Shown: positions 47,622-55,741, counted from the stretch's first letter. The stretch is DNA of 64,000 nucleotides from Pseudomonas sp. MPC6 (GCF_006094435.1 NZ_CP034783.1:6475001-6539000), one strand, 5' to 3'. The notes: a model not told the origin generated them from the sequence alone. A program made the numbers and translations.

Positions 47622-49040
47622 CTAAGCCAGGCGCAACCTGACTTCAACCCCGCCCTCGACGTTACCGATACTCATTTCTGCGCCATGCAGCTTCACCACC
47701 TCCGCCACAAAGTTAAGCCCTAGCCCGGTGCTTTTACGTCCACTGTCCGGACGCGGCAGCGAGTAAAAACGCTCGCTCAGGCGCGGCAGCGCATAGTCGG
47801 GAATTGGCTCGGCCTGGTTGAACAGCCTGAATTCAACCCGGCCCCCAACCCGCTCGGCGCTGAATCGCAGCAGGCCCTGGGCCGGAGTGAAATCCAGGGC
47901 ATTTTCAAGCAGATTGCCCAGCGCCTGACGCAACAGGAAAGGTTCGCCAAACAGCTGCAGATCCGATGTGATCTGCTGTTCGACTCGCAACTGCTTGCCC
48001 TCGATCCGCGCCGCTTGCGCGCTCAACAACTCATCGACCAACGCCGCCAACGGCACCCTCACCCGCTCCTCCAACCCCTGCCGTTGTTCCACCTGCGCCA
48101 GGTTCAACAAGCGCTCGATCAACTGCTGCATCCGCGCACTTTCGCTGTCGATGTTGTCGACGAACCGTTGCCGCTGCGCTAACGGCATCTCGCCTTGCAG
48201 CAGCTCCGCCGCGCCACGAATCGCCGCCAGCGGGCTTTTCAGTTCATGGGTCAGCGTGTGGACATAACGCTCCACGTAAGCCTTGCCTTCAAGCTGGATG
48301 CGCATCTGCTCCACCGCTGTCGCCAACTGCTCCAGCTCGCCGCCACGATAGTGCGGCACCTCGACACGCCGACCTTCGCTGACCGCCTGCGCGTACATCG
48401 TCAACCGGCGCAACGCGGCGCTCAGCCACCACGACAACAGCGCGCCGAACAACAGGCCAAGGCCGATCAACCCGGCGCCGTACGCGAGCAATCGCCGTTC
48501 GGTGCGATCAACATAAGGTTGCAACGAGCTATTGGGTTTGGCCACGGTAACCACGCCGATGATCTGGTCGTTGTCGCGGATCGGCGCGCCGACGTGCATC
48601 ACCGAGGACTCGGGATCATCCGGATCGCTGCGGCTGGAGCGCGCACCGTATTCACCGCGCAGGGTCAGGTAGACGTCGTTCCAGCGCGAGTAATCCGCCC
48701 CCACCGCCACCCCGCTGGAGTCCAGTACCACGATGCCGTTGGCGTCGGTGACGTAAATGCGGTGGTTAACCTGATTCTTCGGCAACCCCCAAATGCTCGC
48801 CTTCGGTTGCCGCTCACCGTAGGCCTCGAGCAGTTGCGGCCAGCGGTTCTGATTGAGGGTGCCGGCCTTGAAGTCATCACGCAGAATCTCGGCCATCAGG
48901 TTGGCAGTGTCGACCAGGGTTTCTTCGGTGGATTGGCGCACGCCGGGGCGGATTTCCTCCATGACCGTGCTGAGCACGAAGTAACCGGTCAGGCCGATAA
49001 ACAGCACATAGACCAGGAAGATCCGGATCCCCAGCGGCAT
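47622..49040 (-). CDS. creC: Two-component sensor kinase CreC
   Basis: 472 residues from ATG 49040 (a TTG directly before it is also possible). Helices at ~7-25 and ~185-207 frame a periplasmic sensor region; HAMP follows, then HisKA with His265 in HTLTHELKSPLAAIRG and an HATPase domain (LGNLLENALDFTP, STGLGLNFVAEVVKLHG). The start overlaps the creB stop. Confidence 0.94.
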   Translation of the reverse strand: MPLGIRIFLVYVLFIGLTGYFVLSTVMEEIRPGVRQSTEETLVDTANLMAEILRDDFKAGTLNQNRWPQLLEAYGERQPKASIWGLPKNQVNHRIYVTDANGIVVLDSSGVAVGADYSRWNDVYLTLRGEYGARSSRSDPDDPESSVMHVGAPIRDNDQIIGVVTVAKPNSSLQPYVDRTERRLLAYGAGLIGLGLLFGALLSWWLSAALRRLTMYAQAVSEGRRVEVPHYRGGELEQLATAVEQMRIQLEGKAYVERYVHTLTHELKSPLAAIRGAAELLQGEMPLAQRQRFVDNIDSESARMQQLIERLLNLAQVEQRQGLEERVRVPLAALVDELLSAQAARIEGKQLRVEQQITSDLQLFGEPFLLRQALGNLLENALDFTPAQGLLRFSAERVGGRVEFRLFNQAEPIPDYALPRLSERFYSLPRPDSGRKSTGLGLNFVAEVVKLHGAEMSIGNVEGGVEVRLRLA

Positions 49041-49720
49041 CAACTGCGCTCCGGGCTGTAGCTATAACCCAGGCCGCGGTGGGTCTGGATTGGCTCGGCA
49101 TCAGCCTTCACCAGCCGCAATTTGGCGCGCACGCTTTTGATATGGCTGTCGATGCTGCGCTCATAACCGGCATCTGCGGCGACACCCAGCGCATCGAGCA
49201 ACTGCTCGCGGCTGAACACACGCTCGGGTCGCTCCAGCAGGCATTGCAGCAGACGAAATTCGTGACGGGTCAGGCTCAGCGACTGGTTGCGATAGCTGAT
49301 CTGCACACGCTCGCTGTCGATGCGAAACAATGCCGCAGAGGCCTCGGTCACGGCTCGTGGCGCCATGCGCTTGAGAATCGCCCTGACCCGCGCCGCCACT
49401 TCACGGGGACTGAACGGCTTGACGACGTAATCGTCCGCGCCGATTTCCAGACCCACCACGCGATCGATTTCCCCATCCCGGGCGCTGAGGAACATCACCG
49501 GCACTTCGCTGAACCGCCGCAGCTGCTTGCAGGTTTCGAAACCGCTGATGTCCGGCAAGCCAATGTCGAGAATGATCAGGTCCGCCGGAGTCTGGCGTTG
49601 ATGCTCAAGCGCCGCCGCGCCGAGACTCAACCAGGTCGTGGTGAAGCCCTCACCCTGCAGGGCGAAAATCAGGGTGTCGGCAATGGCGGCTTCGTCTTCG
49701 ACTATCAGGATATGGGGCAT
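49040..49720 (-). CDS. creB: Response regulator CreB
   Basis: 226 residues from ATG 49720 (MPHILIVEDEAAIADTL). Receiver domain with Asp52 and Lys101, then an OmpR-type winged helix (SLTRHEFRLLQCLLERPERV, SIDSHIKSVRAKL, THRGLGYSYS). CreBC responds to cell wall and metabolic cues and activates creD. No clear TTCAC-N6-TTCAC box is visible near creD here. Confidence 0.94.
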   Translation of the reverse strand: MPHILIVEDEAAIADTLIFALQGEGFTTTWLSLGAAALEHQRQTPADLIILDIGLPDISGFETCKQLRRFSEVPVMFLSARDGEIDRVVGLEIGADDYVVKPFSPREVAARVRAILKRMAPRAVTEASAALFRIDSERVQISYRNQSLSLTRHEFRLLQCLLERPERVFSREQLLDALGVAADAGYERSIDSHIKSVRAKLRLVKADAEPIQTHRGLGYSYSPERS

Positions 49721-49807
49721 GGCGTTCGAGCCCGGCAGTTGAGTGGGCGAACGGTGGACCAAGGTTGATACGACGTCAATCCGCAACGGAGGGTTAGAGG
49801 CTCGGAC

Positions 49808-49831
49808 CTAGCAGTTCTGTTAGTAGGCAAA
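49808..49831. promoter_or_regulatory. Palindromic element upstream of the first Rhs-core gene
   Basis: CTAGCAGTTCTGTTAG (arms CTANCAG/CTGNTAG around TT) followed by TAGGCAAA. The 24-bp block differs at only two positions from the one upstream of the second Rhs-core gene. It ends about 60 bp before the ATG at 49892. A separate hairpin (AAGGTCC/GGACCTT, 49854-49875) lies between it and the start. Confidence 0.65.
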
Positions 49832-49891
49832 AACTGAAAACAGTCTGATGCTGAAGGTCCGACTTTATGGACCTTGCCAGGAGCTCCGCCG

Positions 49892-50674
49892 ATGCCTTCG
49901 CACTCTCGCAAAACAATCCTGCTGGCTACCGATCAACAGCGCTCGGTGCTGAACGCGCTTGACTCGAATCGGCCTCGGCCCATCGCCTACACACCCTACG
50001 GTCATCGCCCACCGGAAAACGGCTTGCTCAGCCTGCTTGGGTTCAACGGCGAACTGCCGGACCCGTTGACCGGGCATTATCATTTGGGGAAAGGGTATCG
50101 ACAGTTCAACCCGGTGTTGATGCGGTTTAACAGTCCGGACAGTTGGAGTCCGTTTGGGGAAGGGGGGTTAAATGCGTATGGTTACTGCGGAGGCGATTCG
50201 ATTAATCGGAGTGATCCATCGGGACATTTTTGGGGGATTGGAAAGTTCTTCAGAAGGATTTTCGGGCGCGGACCTAAAGTAGCTAAAAATACAAACCCGG
50301 TATCAAAAACAGTTGCCCGTAGTAGCACCGAGGCATCAATGCCAAGTGGAGTAGCAAAGCCACCTCCTTTGTCCTCCCCAAAGATCGTTACCGATTTAAA
50401 ACCTCAAGATTATTACGCCGACCTGGATTATGGCCTCTTCGAACCGGCAAAAAAACCAGTCCCCCGCGTTCACGTACAGTATTTACATGACCCCAGGGAA
50501 AGGCTCGCTAACCTTGAGTCCGCAAGAATCAATGTATCCAAGAGACTCGCCTCCGACCGCCCCGGTGACAGAGAGAGGCGTCTAATCCTGCTAAATAACA
50601 TAGACAGCGACATTTCCGAACTCACTAAACAGGTAAATCAGATTCGCAATCCCCGCTCACCAATATCCATATGA
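49892..50674 (+). CDS. Orphan Rhs repeat-associated core protein, tip of unknown function
   Basis: 260 residues from ATG 49892 (GGAG at 49880-49883). It lacks the long YD-repeat shell of full Rhs proteins and starts at LLATDQQRSVLNA, then IAYTPYGHRP, GLLSLLGFNGELPDPLTGHY and FNPVLMRFNSPDSWSPFG, ending the core with NRSDPSGH at about 105-112. The ~148-residue tip has a basic stretch (KFFRRIFGRGPKV), a low-complexity linker and a probable coiled coil (RERLANLESARINVSKRL, LNNIDSDISELTKQVNQI). Tip codons are more AT-rich than neighbouring genes, a sign of transfer. No domain is recognised and no immunity-like gene follows. Confidence 0.8.
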   Translation: MPSHSRKTILLATDQQRSVLNALDSNRPRPIAYTPYGHRPPENGLLSLLGFNGELPDPLTGHYHLGKGYRQFNPVLMRFNSPDSWSPFGEGGLNAYGYCGGDSINRSDPSGHFWGIGKFFRRIFGRGPKVAKNTNPVSKTVARSSTEASMPSGVAKPPPLSSPKIVTDLKPQDYYADLDYGLFEPAKKPVPRVHVQYLHDPRERLANLESARINVSKRLASDRPGDRERRLILLNNIDSDISELTKQVNQIRNPRSPISI

Positions 50675-50705
50675 CGATCACAAAAGGACGTTAAATCTCG
50701 ATCGA

Positions 50706-51212
50706 TCAACAATCCGGCTTGTCCGCCGTAAACCGCCGAGCCGGATTCACCGCCGCCCCAAACTCACGCAACGCCTTGGCGCCAATCAGCAACGGATAAT
50801 TAAAGCTGCTGCGGTCGGTCAGGTTGACCTCAACCGTGCGTTTAACATTGCCCAGGCACAGCTCCAGATCAACCACTGGCCGCTTGGTGGGTGCAACGTC
50901 TTCGTCGTCATCGTCGCCTTCTTCGGAGCGGGTCTTGATCTTGCTGATCCGCGCGACCTTGTGCTCGTAGACCTTGTTGCTCGCGTCCTTGGTGCCGAGG
51001 CGGAAGCGCACCCATTCATCGCCGTCGCGGGTGAAGGTTTCGATGTCCTTGGCCGAGAGAGACGCGGTCAGGGCGCCGGTGTCCATTTTGGCCTTGAGCA
51101 CTTCGCCGCCGATTTCCGGCAAGGCGATGTATTCGTAGCGGCCGTAAAGGGTCGGCTCGGCGGCCAGGATTGGCAGGGCCACCAGGGAGAGCAATGCAAG
51201 GAGGGATTTCAC
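50706..51212 (-). CDS. Retropepsin-like aspartic protease (PF05618 type), secreted
   Basis: 168 residues from GTG 51212 (AAGGAAG upstream). Signal peptide VKSLLALLSLVALPILAAEP, then the retropepsin core with KMDTGALTASLSA (catalytic Asp in DTG) and the family ending NYPLLIGAKALREFGAAVNP. An acidic insert EEGDDDDEDVAP sits mid-protein. Related proteins were once annotated as ATP-dependent zinc proteases; RloA-type is the current idea in Pseudomonas. Neighbour of creB in PAO1 (PA0462) as I recall, so the first Rhs gene is an insertion between them. Confidence 0.83.
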   Translation of the reverse strand: MKSLLALLSLVALPILAAEPTLYGRYEYIALPEIGGEVLKAKMDTGALTASLSAKDIETFTRDGDEWVRFRLGTKDASNKVYEHKVARISKIKTRSEEGDDDDEDVAPTKRPVVDLELCLGNVKRTVEVNLTDRSSFNYPLLIGAKALREFGAAVNPARRFTADKPDC

Positions 51213-51295
51213 GTAATGGGCTTCCTTGGGGAGTTGGGGCAATGGGGTTTTAGACCGTCGCTCTTGAATTCGTTCGGCGTGGTTGAAGATCAAAA

Positions 51296-51360
51296 GATCG
51301 CAGCCTGCGCCAGCGCCTGCATAGGGATGGCGTACACCCTTGGCCAAGGCTGCGATCATA
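51296..51360. repeat. Inverted repeat of the GATCGCAGCCT type
   Basis: GATCGCAGCCT (about 51296-51306) and AAGGCTGCGATCAT (51346-51359) face each other across ~40 bp. This is a second intergenic repeat family known in fluorescens-group genomes, distinct from the REPs. Confidence 0.7.
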
Positions 51361-51393
51361 CCGCTGCCCAAGTGAAACATTCGTCACCCGATA

Positions 51394-51477
51394 CGGGAAA
51401 CCCTCCAGAACCGGGTCAACCAGCTCTGGATCGAAAAGGACCAGCGCATCGACGCCTTGCGCGTCGAGCGCCGCTGA
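51394..51477 (+). pseudogene. Possible remnant of a gene's 3' end
   Basis: A frame without start codon ending at TGA 51475-51477 encodes a charged amphipathic tail (RETLQNRVNQLWIEKDQRID). It looks like a real C-terminus more than chance, but is too short to be certain. It lies in the suspected rearrangement zone. Confidence 0.2.
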
Positions 51478-51478
51478 A

Positions 51479-52039
51479 TCAGCTACCGATGCCGGTGCCG
51501 ACACCCCAAATTCCGCCCAGGCTTTGCAGCAACGAACCGCCGACGCCCTGCTGACCGAAGTATTGCAGGATAAGCGGGGCAAACTGGGCGATCATGCCGG
51601 TGTCCATGCCCAAGGCGCTGAACGCATTGTTCAAGTCGTTGGTGTCCTTGACGGCGCCCAGGGCGTTGTCCAGGCCGGCCGCCTTGCCAGACGAACCCAG
51701 CAACCCGGCGAGCGCACCCAATTCACCACCGCCCGACAGTTTGTCGATCCCCGGTACACTTTTCGCCAGCTGCGAATAGTCGGTCGAGCTCAACTGGTTC
51801 TTCGCCAACCCCAACATCGCACTGGTGCCGCCAACGGCCTGTTGTGGCGTCACGTTCAATTGGCTGAGCGCACTCAGCAGACCGGCCGTCTCGGAAGTAG
51901 GCGCGGCCGTGGCGGCGGCGTTATCGCCTTTCATGCCGGAAATGGCATTGGCTGCATCGTTCAGGCTGAACTGGGCAAAGACCGGGCTGGCGGCCAGGGT
52001 CATGAGCGATGCCAGTGCAAAACCGCGTGAAATCCTCAT
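51479..52039 (-). CDS. DUF2780 exported protein
   Basis: 186 residues. Signal peptide MRISRGFALASLMTLAASPV (cleavage after VFA), then a Ala/Gly-rich helical region and DUF2780 features: LLSALSQLNVTPQQAVGGTS, AMLGLAKNQLSSTDYSQLAK, VPGIDKL, MIAQFAPLILQYFGQQGVGG. The family resembles VcgC/VcgE proteins of unknown role, probably periplasmic. Monocistronic. Confidence 0.85.
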   Translation of the reverse strand: MRISRGFALASLMTLAASPVFAQFSLNDAANAISGMKGDNAAATAAPTSETAGLLSALSQLNVTPQQAVGGTSAMLGLAKNQLSSTDYSQLAKSVPGIDKLSGGGELGALAGLLGSSGKAAGLDNALGAVKDTNDLNNAFSALGMDTGMIAQFAPLILQYFGQQGVGGSLLQSLGGIWGVGTGIGS

Positions 52040-52236
52040 TCAGACATCCTCTTGTGCCATGAAAACCGCCTGTTGCCAGACGGAAAAACTGCCGGTTTGA
52101 CCGGCTATTGGTCGACATGTTCCTCGATGCCACGTCCATTTTTGACCCACTCACGTAGATAAAATGTGAAACCCGAAAGCCTCGTGATGAATGGACCTTG
52201 TAACGAGGCCTGAACACCCGCGATGCCTCAGCGACC

Positions 52237-52260
52237 CTATCAGTTCTGCTAGTAGGCAAA
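52237..52260. promoter_or_regulatory. Palindromic element upstream of the second Rhs-core gene
   Basis: CTATCAGTTCTGCTAG followed by TAGGCAAA; two mismatches over 24 bp to the element at 49808. It ends about 52 bp before the ATG at 52312. A looser stem (GCCTCGT near 52179, ACGAGGC near 52203) lies just upstream. Confidence 0.65.
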
Positions 52261-52311
52261 CCCGGCGAGTTGCAGCACAGTGAAAATCTCAATCGAGGGG
52301 GAGCTCAATCC

Positions 52312-53406
52312 ATGCAGATCGACCGCGAAGCCCTGCTCTGCCGTTATCAGTACGACCCGCTGGATCGACTTGTTGATTACACGCTGTCAGCGAAAGCGAA
52401 TACCCGGCGTTTCTACCTCAAAGATCGACTGGTCACCGAAATTCAAGACGAGATCCAGCGTTCGATCATGCAGCACGAAGATCAATTGCTGGCACAACAA
52501 CAGCGCCAGACTGGCACCTTGGAAGTCAGCCTGCTCGCCACCGATCAACAGCGCTCGGTGTTGAGCGTACCCGATGCGTCTGGTCCGCGGCCGATCGCTC
52601 ACACACCTTACGGTCACCGCCCATTAGCGAGCGGTTTGCTCAGCCTGCTTGGCTTCAACGGCGAACAGCCGGATCCAGTGACAGGGTGTTATTTGCTGGG
52701 GAATGGGTATCGGGCGTTTAACCCGGTGTTGATGCGATTTAACAGCCCGGACAGTTGGAGTCCGTTTGGAATGGGCGGGTTGAATGCGTATGCGTATTGT
52801 GGGGGAGAACCGATACTCAGGAGAGACTCAACCGGGCACTTTTCATTCTTTCCTAAAGGATACAACCCCTTCAAAGGCCTCAGAAATATGCTGCGCTCCA
52901 AGGTTTCATCACCGCCTAAAGCCACATCGGTTGCCAGGTCCCCCATTAGCCCTACCAACAAAATGGCCTTAAACCTCGGCAGCGAGCATGAGCTGGTTGG
53001 ATACCATGGAACATCAGCGGAACATGCCAGAAAAATGCAAGTAACAGGACTGGACTCACGTTACATTGGCACAGGATCAGGAACTTTCTATGGCGACGGG
53101 TTTTATGCGACAACTGACATACACAAAGCGCTTCAGTACGCTAATGTTCGATCAGGAGCGTTTAACTCAAGTAACACCGAAGGTTTACTAGGAGTGTATG
53201 TAAAAAAACCCTCAGAAAAAATCTTAAACACACATTACAAATTCTTCCCCGAATCACGAGAACTATTAATAGACCCCTCCATATACAGAGATGTGCGAGT
53301 TGCCCCCGTCGAGCTTAGCTCTTACTCACCTCAACCAATTATCGAAGACATATTCAACATCCGATCAGGACGACCATCAACAGCAACCTCGCATTACAAA
53401 TACTAA
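52312..53406 (+). CDS. Orphan Rhs-core protein with ADP-ribosyltransferase-like toxin tip
   Basis: 364 residues from ATG 52312, preceded by GAGGGGGAG. One YD-type repeat (YQYDPLDRLVDYTL) and FYLKDRLVTEIQ precede the core GLLSLLGFNGEQPDPVTGCY to FNSPDSWSPFG. The usual DPxG at the core end is DSTG here (172-175). Tip residues ~228-345 have VGYHGTSAEHARKMQVTGLD, SGTFYGDGFYATTDIHKALQ and a later Glu-rich segment, the H-Y-E pattern of ADP-ribosyltransferase folds: His232, Tyr265 and probably Glu315 or Glu317. The tip DNA is visibly AT-rich. No immunity gene follows; fdhA is convergent. Role as effector or solitary toxin is inferred. Confidence 0.8.
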   Translation: MQIDREALLCRYQYDPLDRLVDYTLSAKANTRRFYLKDRLVTEIQDEIQRSIMQHEDQLLAQQQRQTGTLEVSLLATDQQRSVLSVPDASGPRPIAHTPYGHRPLASGLLSLLGFNGEQPDPVTGCYLLGNGYRAFNPVLMRFNSPDSWSPFGMGGLNAYAYCGGEPILRRDSTGHFSFFPKGYNPFKGLRNMLRSKVSSPPKATSVARSPISPTNKMALNLGSEHELVGYHGTSAEHARKMQVTGLDSRYIGTGSGTFYGDGFYATTDIHKALQYANVRSGAFNSSNTEGLLGVYVKKPSEKILNTHYKFFPESRELLIDPSIYRDVRVAPVELSSYSPQPIIEDIFNIRSGRPSTATSHYKY

Positions 53407-53460
53407 ATAGACACACATCCCACTCACACTAATGTTATTGCGGCGCACTACAAATAATTA

Positions 53461-53495
53461 TTGCAATTGGGCGACTTTAAGTCGCCCAATTGCAA
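53461..53495. terminator. 35-bp palindrome between the Rhs gene and fdhA
   Basis: TTGCAATTGGGCGACTT, one T, AAGTCGCCCAATTGCAA: perfect 17-bp arms. It lies 9 bp after the fdhA stop on the minus strand and is followed there by TAATTATTTG. Probably the fdhA terminator, shared with the convergent gene. Confidence 0.7.
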
Positions 53496-53504
53496 CCACA
53501 GCCC

Positions 53505-54704
53505 TTACGCCGCACTAAACAACTTATGCGGATCAATCACAAACTTCTTCGGCACACCCGCATCGAACTCGCCGTACCCACGTGGCGCGTCATCAAGGCT
53601 AATAACCTCAACCCCGACAATGTCGGCAATATGAATGCGGTCCCACATGATCGCCTGCATCAGCTGGCGGTTGTACTTCATCACTGGCGTCTGGCCAGTG
53701 TGGAAGCTGTGGGATTTGGCCCAACCCAGACCGAAGCGAATGCTCAGACTGCCCATTTTTGCGGCGGCATCCACTGCACCTGGATCTTCGGTGACGTAGA
53801 GGCCAGGGATACCGATCTTGCCAGCAACCCGAACGACGCCCATCAGGGAGTTGAGCACGGTGGCCGGGGCCTCGTGTTTCACGCCGTCATGGCCATGACC
53901 GCGTGCTTCGAAGCCTACGGCGTCGACGGCGCAATCCACTTCCGGCTCGCCCAGCAGTGCGGCGATCTGTTCGTGCAGCGGGGTGTCCAGGGACAGGTCG
54001 GCGATTTCAAAACCCTGGGCCTTGGCGTGTGCCAGGCGAACGGTGTTGACGTCGCCGATGATCACCACGGCCGCGCCCAACAGGCGAGCGGAAGCGGCAG
54101 CGGCCAGGCCGACGGGGCCGGCACCGGCGATGTACACGGTGCTGCCCGGGCCAACGCCGGCGGTGACTGCGCCGTGGTAGCCGGTCGGCAGGATGTCGGA
54201 GAGGCAGGTCAGGTCACGGATCTTTTCCATCGCACGGTCGCGATCGGGCAGTTTCAGCAGGTTGAAGTCGGCGTACGGCACCATGGCGTATTCGGCTTGG
54301 CCACCGGTCCAGTCACCCATGTCGACATAACCGTAAGCACCGCCGGGACGGGCCGGGTTGACGCTGAGGCAGACGCCGGTGTGCATCTCCTTGCAGGAAC
54401 GGCAGCGCCCGCAGGCGACGTTGAACGGTACGGAAACCAGGTCGCCGATTTGCAGGTTTTCGACGTCGCTGCCCTTCTCGATCACTTCACCGGTGATTTC
54501 GTGGCCCAGCACCAGACCGGTCTGAGCGGTGGTACGGCCGCGCACCATGTGCTGGTCGGAACCACAGATGTTGGTGGAAACCACACGCAGGATGACAGCG
54601 TGGTTAATCTTCCTGCCGCGCGGGTCCTGCATTTTTGGATAGTCGATTTTCTGTATTTCGACTTTGCCATTGCCGAGATACACCACACCACGATTGCCAG
54701 ACAT
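53505..54704 (-). CDS. fdhA: Glutathione-independent formaldehyde dehydrogenase
   Basis: 399 residues. Zinc-dependent NAD enzyme oxidising formaldehyde to formate without glutathione. Catalytic zinc ligands Cys47 (TNICGSDQHM) and His68 (LGHEITG); structural zinc Cys98, 101, 104, 112 (CGRCRSCKEMHTGVC); Rossmann motif AGAGPVGLAAAASA. Matches P. putida FdhA in length and N-terminus MSGNRGVVYLG. Its place after the sox genes fits removal of formaldehyde from sarcosine demethylation. Confidence 0.95.
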   Translation of the reverse strand: MSGNRGVVYLGNGKVEIQKIDYPKMQDPRGRKINHAVILRVVSTNICGSDQHMVRGRTTAQTGLVLGHEITGEVIEKGSDVENLQIGDLVSVPFNVACGRCRSCKEMHTGVCLSVNPARPGGAYGYVDMGDWTGGQAEYAMVPYADFNLLKLPDRDRAMEKIRDLTCLSDILPTGYHGAVTAGVGPGSTVYIAGAGPVGLAAAASARLLGAAVVIIGDVNTVRLAHAKAQGFEIADLSLDTPLHEQIAALLGEPEVDCAVDAVGFEARGHGHDGVKHEAPATVLNSLMGVVRVAGKIGIPGLYVTEDPGAVDAAAKMGSLSIRFGLGWAKSHSFHTGQTPVMKYNRQLMQAIMWDRIHIADIVGVEVISLDDAPRGYGEFDAGVPKKFVIDPHKLFSAA

Positions 54705-54805
54705 GCTTTCACCTCGATGTTGTTTTTATGGAGTCGCGTCGCCCGGTATCGGCGGCGCGTTGATTGCTCGGGTTGTTGCCTGTATGTCTTGTGTTGTCTG
54801 TTCGG

Positions 54806-54880
54806 GCCTCTTCGCGGGCAAGCCTCGCTCCTACAGTTGACCGCGTTGCCCTTGTAGGAGCGAGGCTTGCCCGCGAAGGC
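54806..54880. repeat. REP doublet between fdhA and purU
   Basis: TCTTCGCGGGCAAGCCTCGC (about 54809 on) and TTGTAGGAGCGAGGCTTGCC (54852 on), inverted. Confidence 0.87.
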
Positions 54881-54883
54881 GAT

Positions 54884-55741
54884 CTAAAGAACGACGGTTC
54901 TGTTGGCGTTCAAGAAGACCCTTCGTTCAATGTGATAACCCACGGCACGCGCCAAGGTCAGCCCTTCGATATCCCGCCCCTTGGCGATCAGATCTTCGGG
55001 GTAATGACTGTGGTCCACCGCCTCCACGCCCTGGGCGATGATCGGGCCTTCGTCCAGGTCGTTGTTGATGTAGTGCGCCGTGGCGCCGACCAGTTTCACG
55101 CCCTTGTTGTAGGCCTGGTGATACGGCTTGGCGCCCTTGAAACCCGGCAGCAGGGAGTGATGAATGTTGATCGCCTTGCCGTCGAGTTTGCGGCACAGCT
55201 CTGGCGACAGGACCTGCATGTAGCGGGCAAGAATGACCAGCTCGGCGCCGGACTCTTCGATCACTTGCCAGACCTGGCGCTCCTGGGACGGCTTGTCGTT
55301 CGGGTCCAGCGGGAAATGGTAGTAGGGAATCTGGTGCCAGTCGGCCAACGGCTTGAGGTCCGGGTGATTAGAGACCACGGCGGCCACGTCCATGGACAAC
55401 TGGCCGATGCGCTGGCGGTAGAGCAAGTCATTGAGGCAGTGATCGGCCTTGGAGACCATGATCACCACTTTCGGCCGGTAGTTCGGCGCGGTCAGTTCGA
55501 AGATCATGCCGAAGGCTTGGCCACGTTCTTCCAGGCCGGCGCGGAACGACTGTTCGTCGAAGCCGTCGGGCTGGCGAAATTCCACGCGAATGAAGAAACG
55601 GCCCGAGAGCCGATCATCGAAGGAATGGTGTTCGGTGACGTAGCAGCCCTGCTCGAACAGAAAGCGGGTCACCGCGTCCACGGTGCCGAGCACGCTTGGG
55701 CAGTCGGCGGTCAGAATCCATGTGTCTGGGGCGCGGCTCAT
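54884..55741 (-). CDS. purU: Formyltetrahydrofolate deformylase
   Basis: 285 residues from ATG 55741 (MSRAPDTWILTADCPSVLGT). N-terminal ACT domain (~8-85), then a formyltransferase-fold catalytic domain with Asn192, His194 and HHSLLPGFKGAKPYHQAYNK, and an Asp in NNDLDEGPIIAQ. Hydrolyses 10-formyl-THF to formate and THF, balancing one-carbon pools when sarcosine is degraded. Corresponds to purU2 of the PAO1 sox cluster. Confidence 0.95.
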   Translation of the reverse strand: MSRAPDTWILTADCPSVLGTVDAVTRFLFEQGCYVTEHHSFDDRLSGRFFIRVEFRQPDGFDEQSFRAGLEERGQAFGMIFELTAPNYRPKVVIMVSKADHCLNDLLYRQRIGQLSMDVAAVVSNHPDLKPLADWHQIPYYHFPLDPNDKPSQERQVWQVIEESGAELVILARYMQVLSPELCRKLDGKAINIHHSLLPGFKGAKPYHQAYNKGVKLVGATAHYINNDLDEGPIIAQGVEAVDHSHYPEDLIAKGRDIEGLTLARAVGYHIERRVFLNANRTVVL

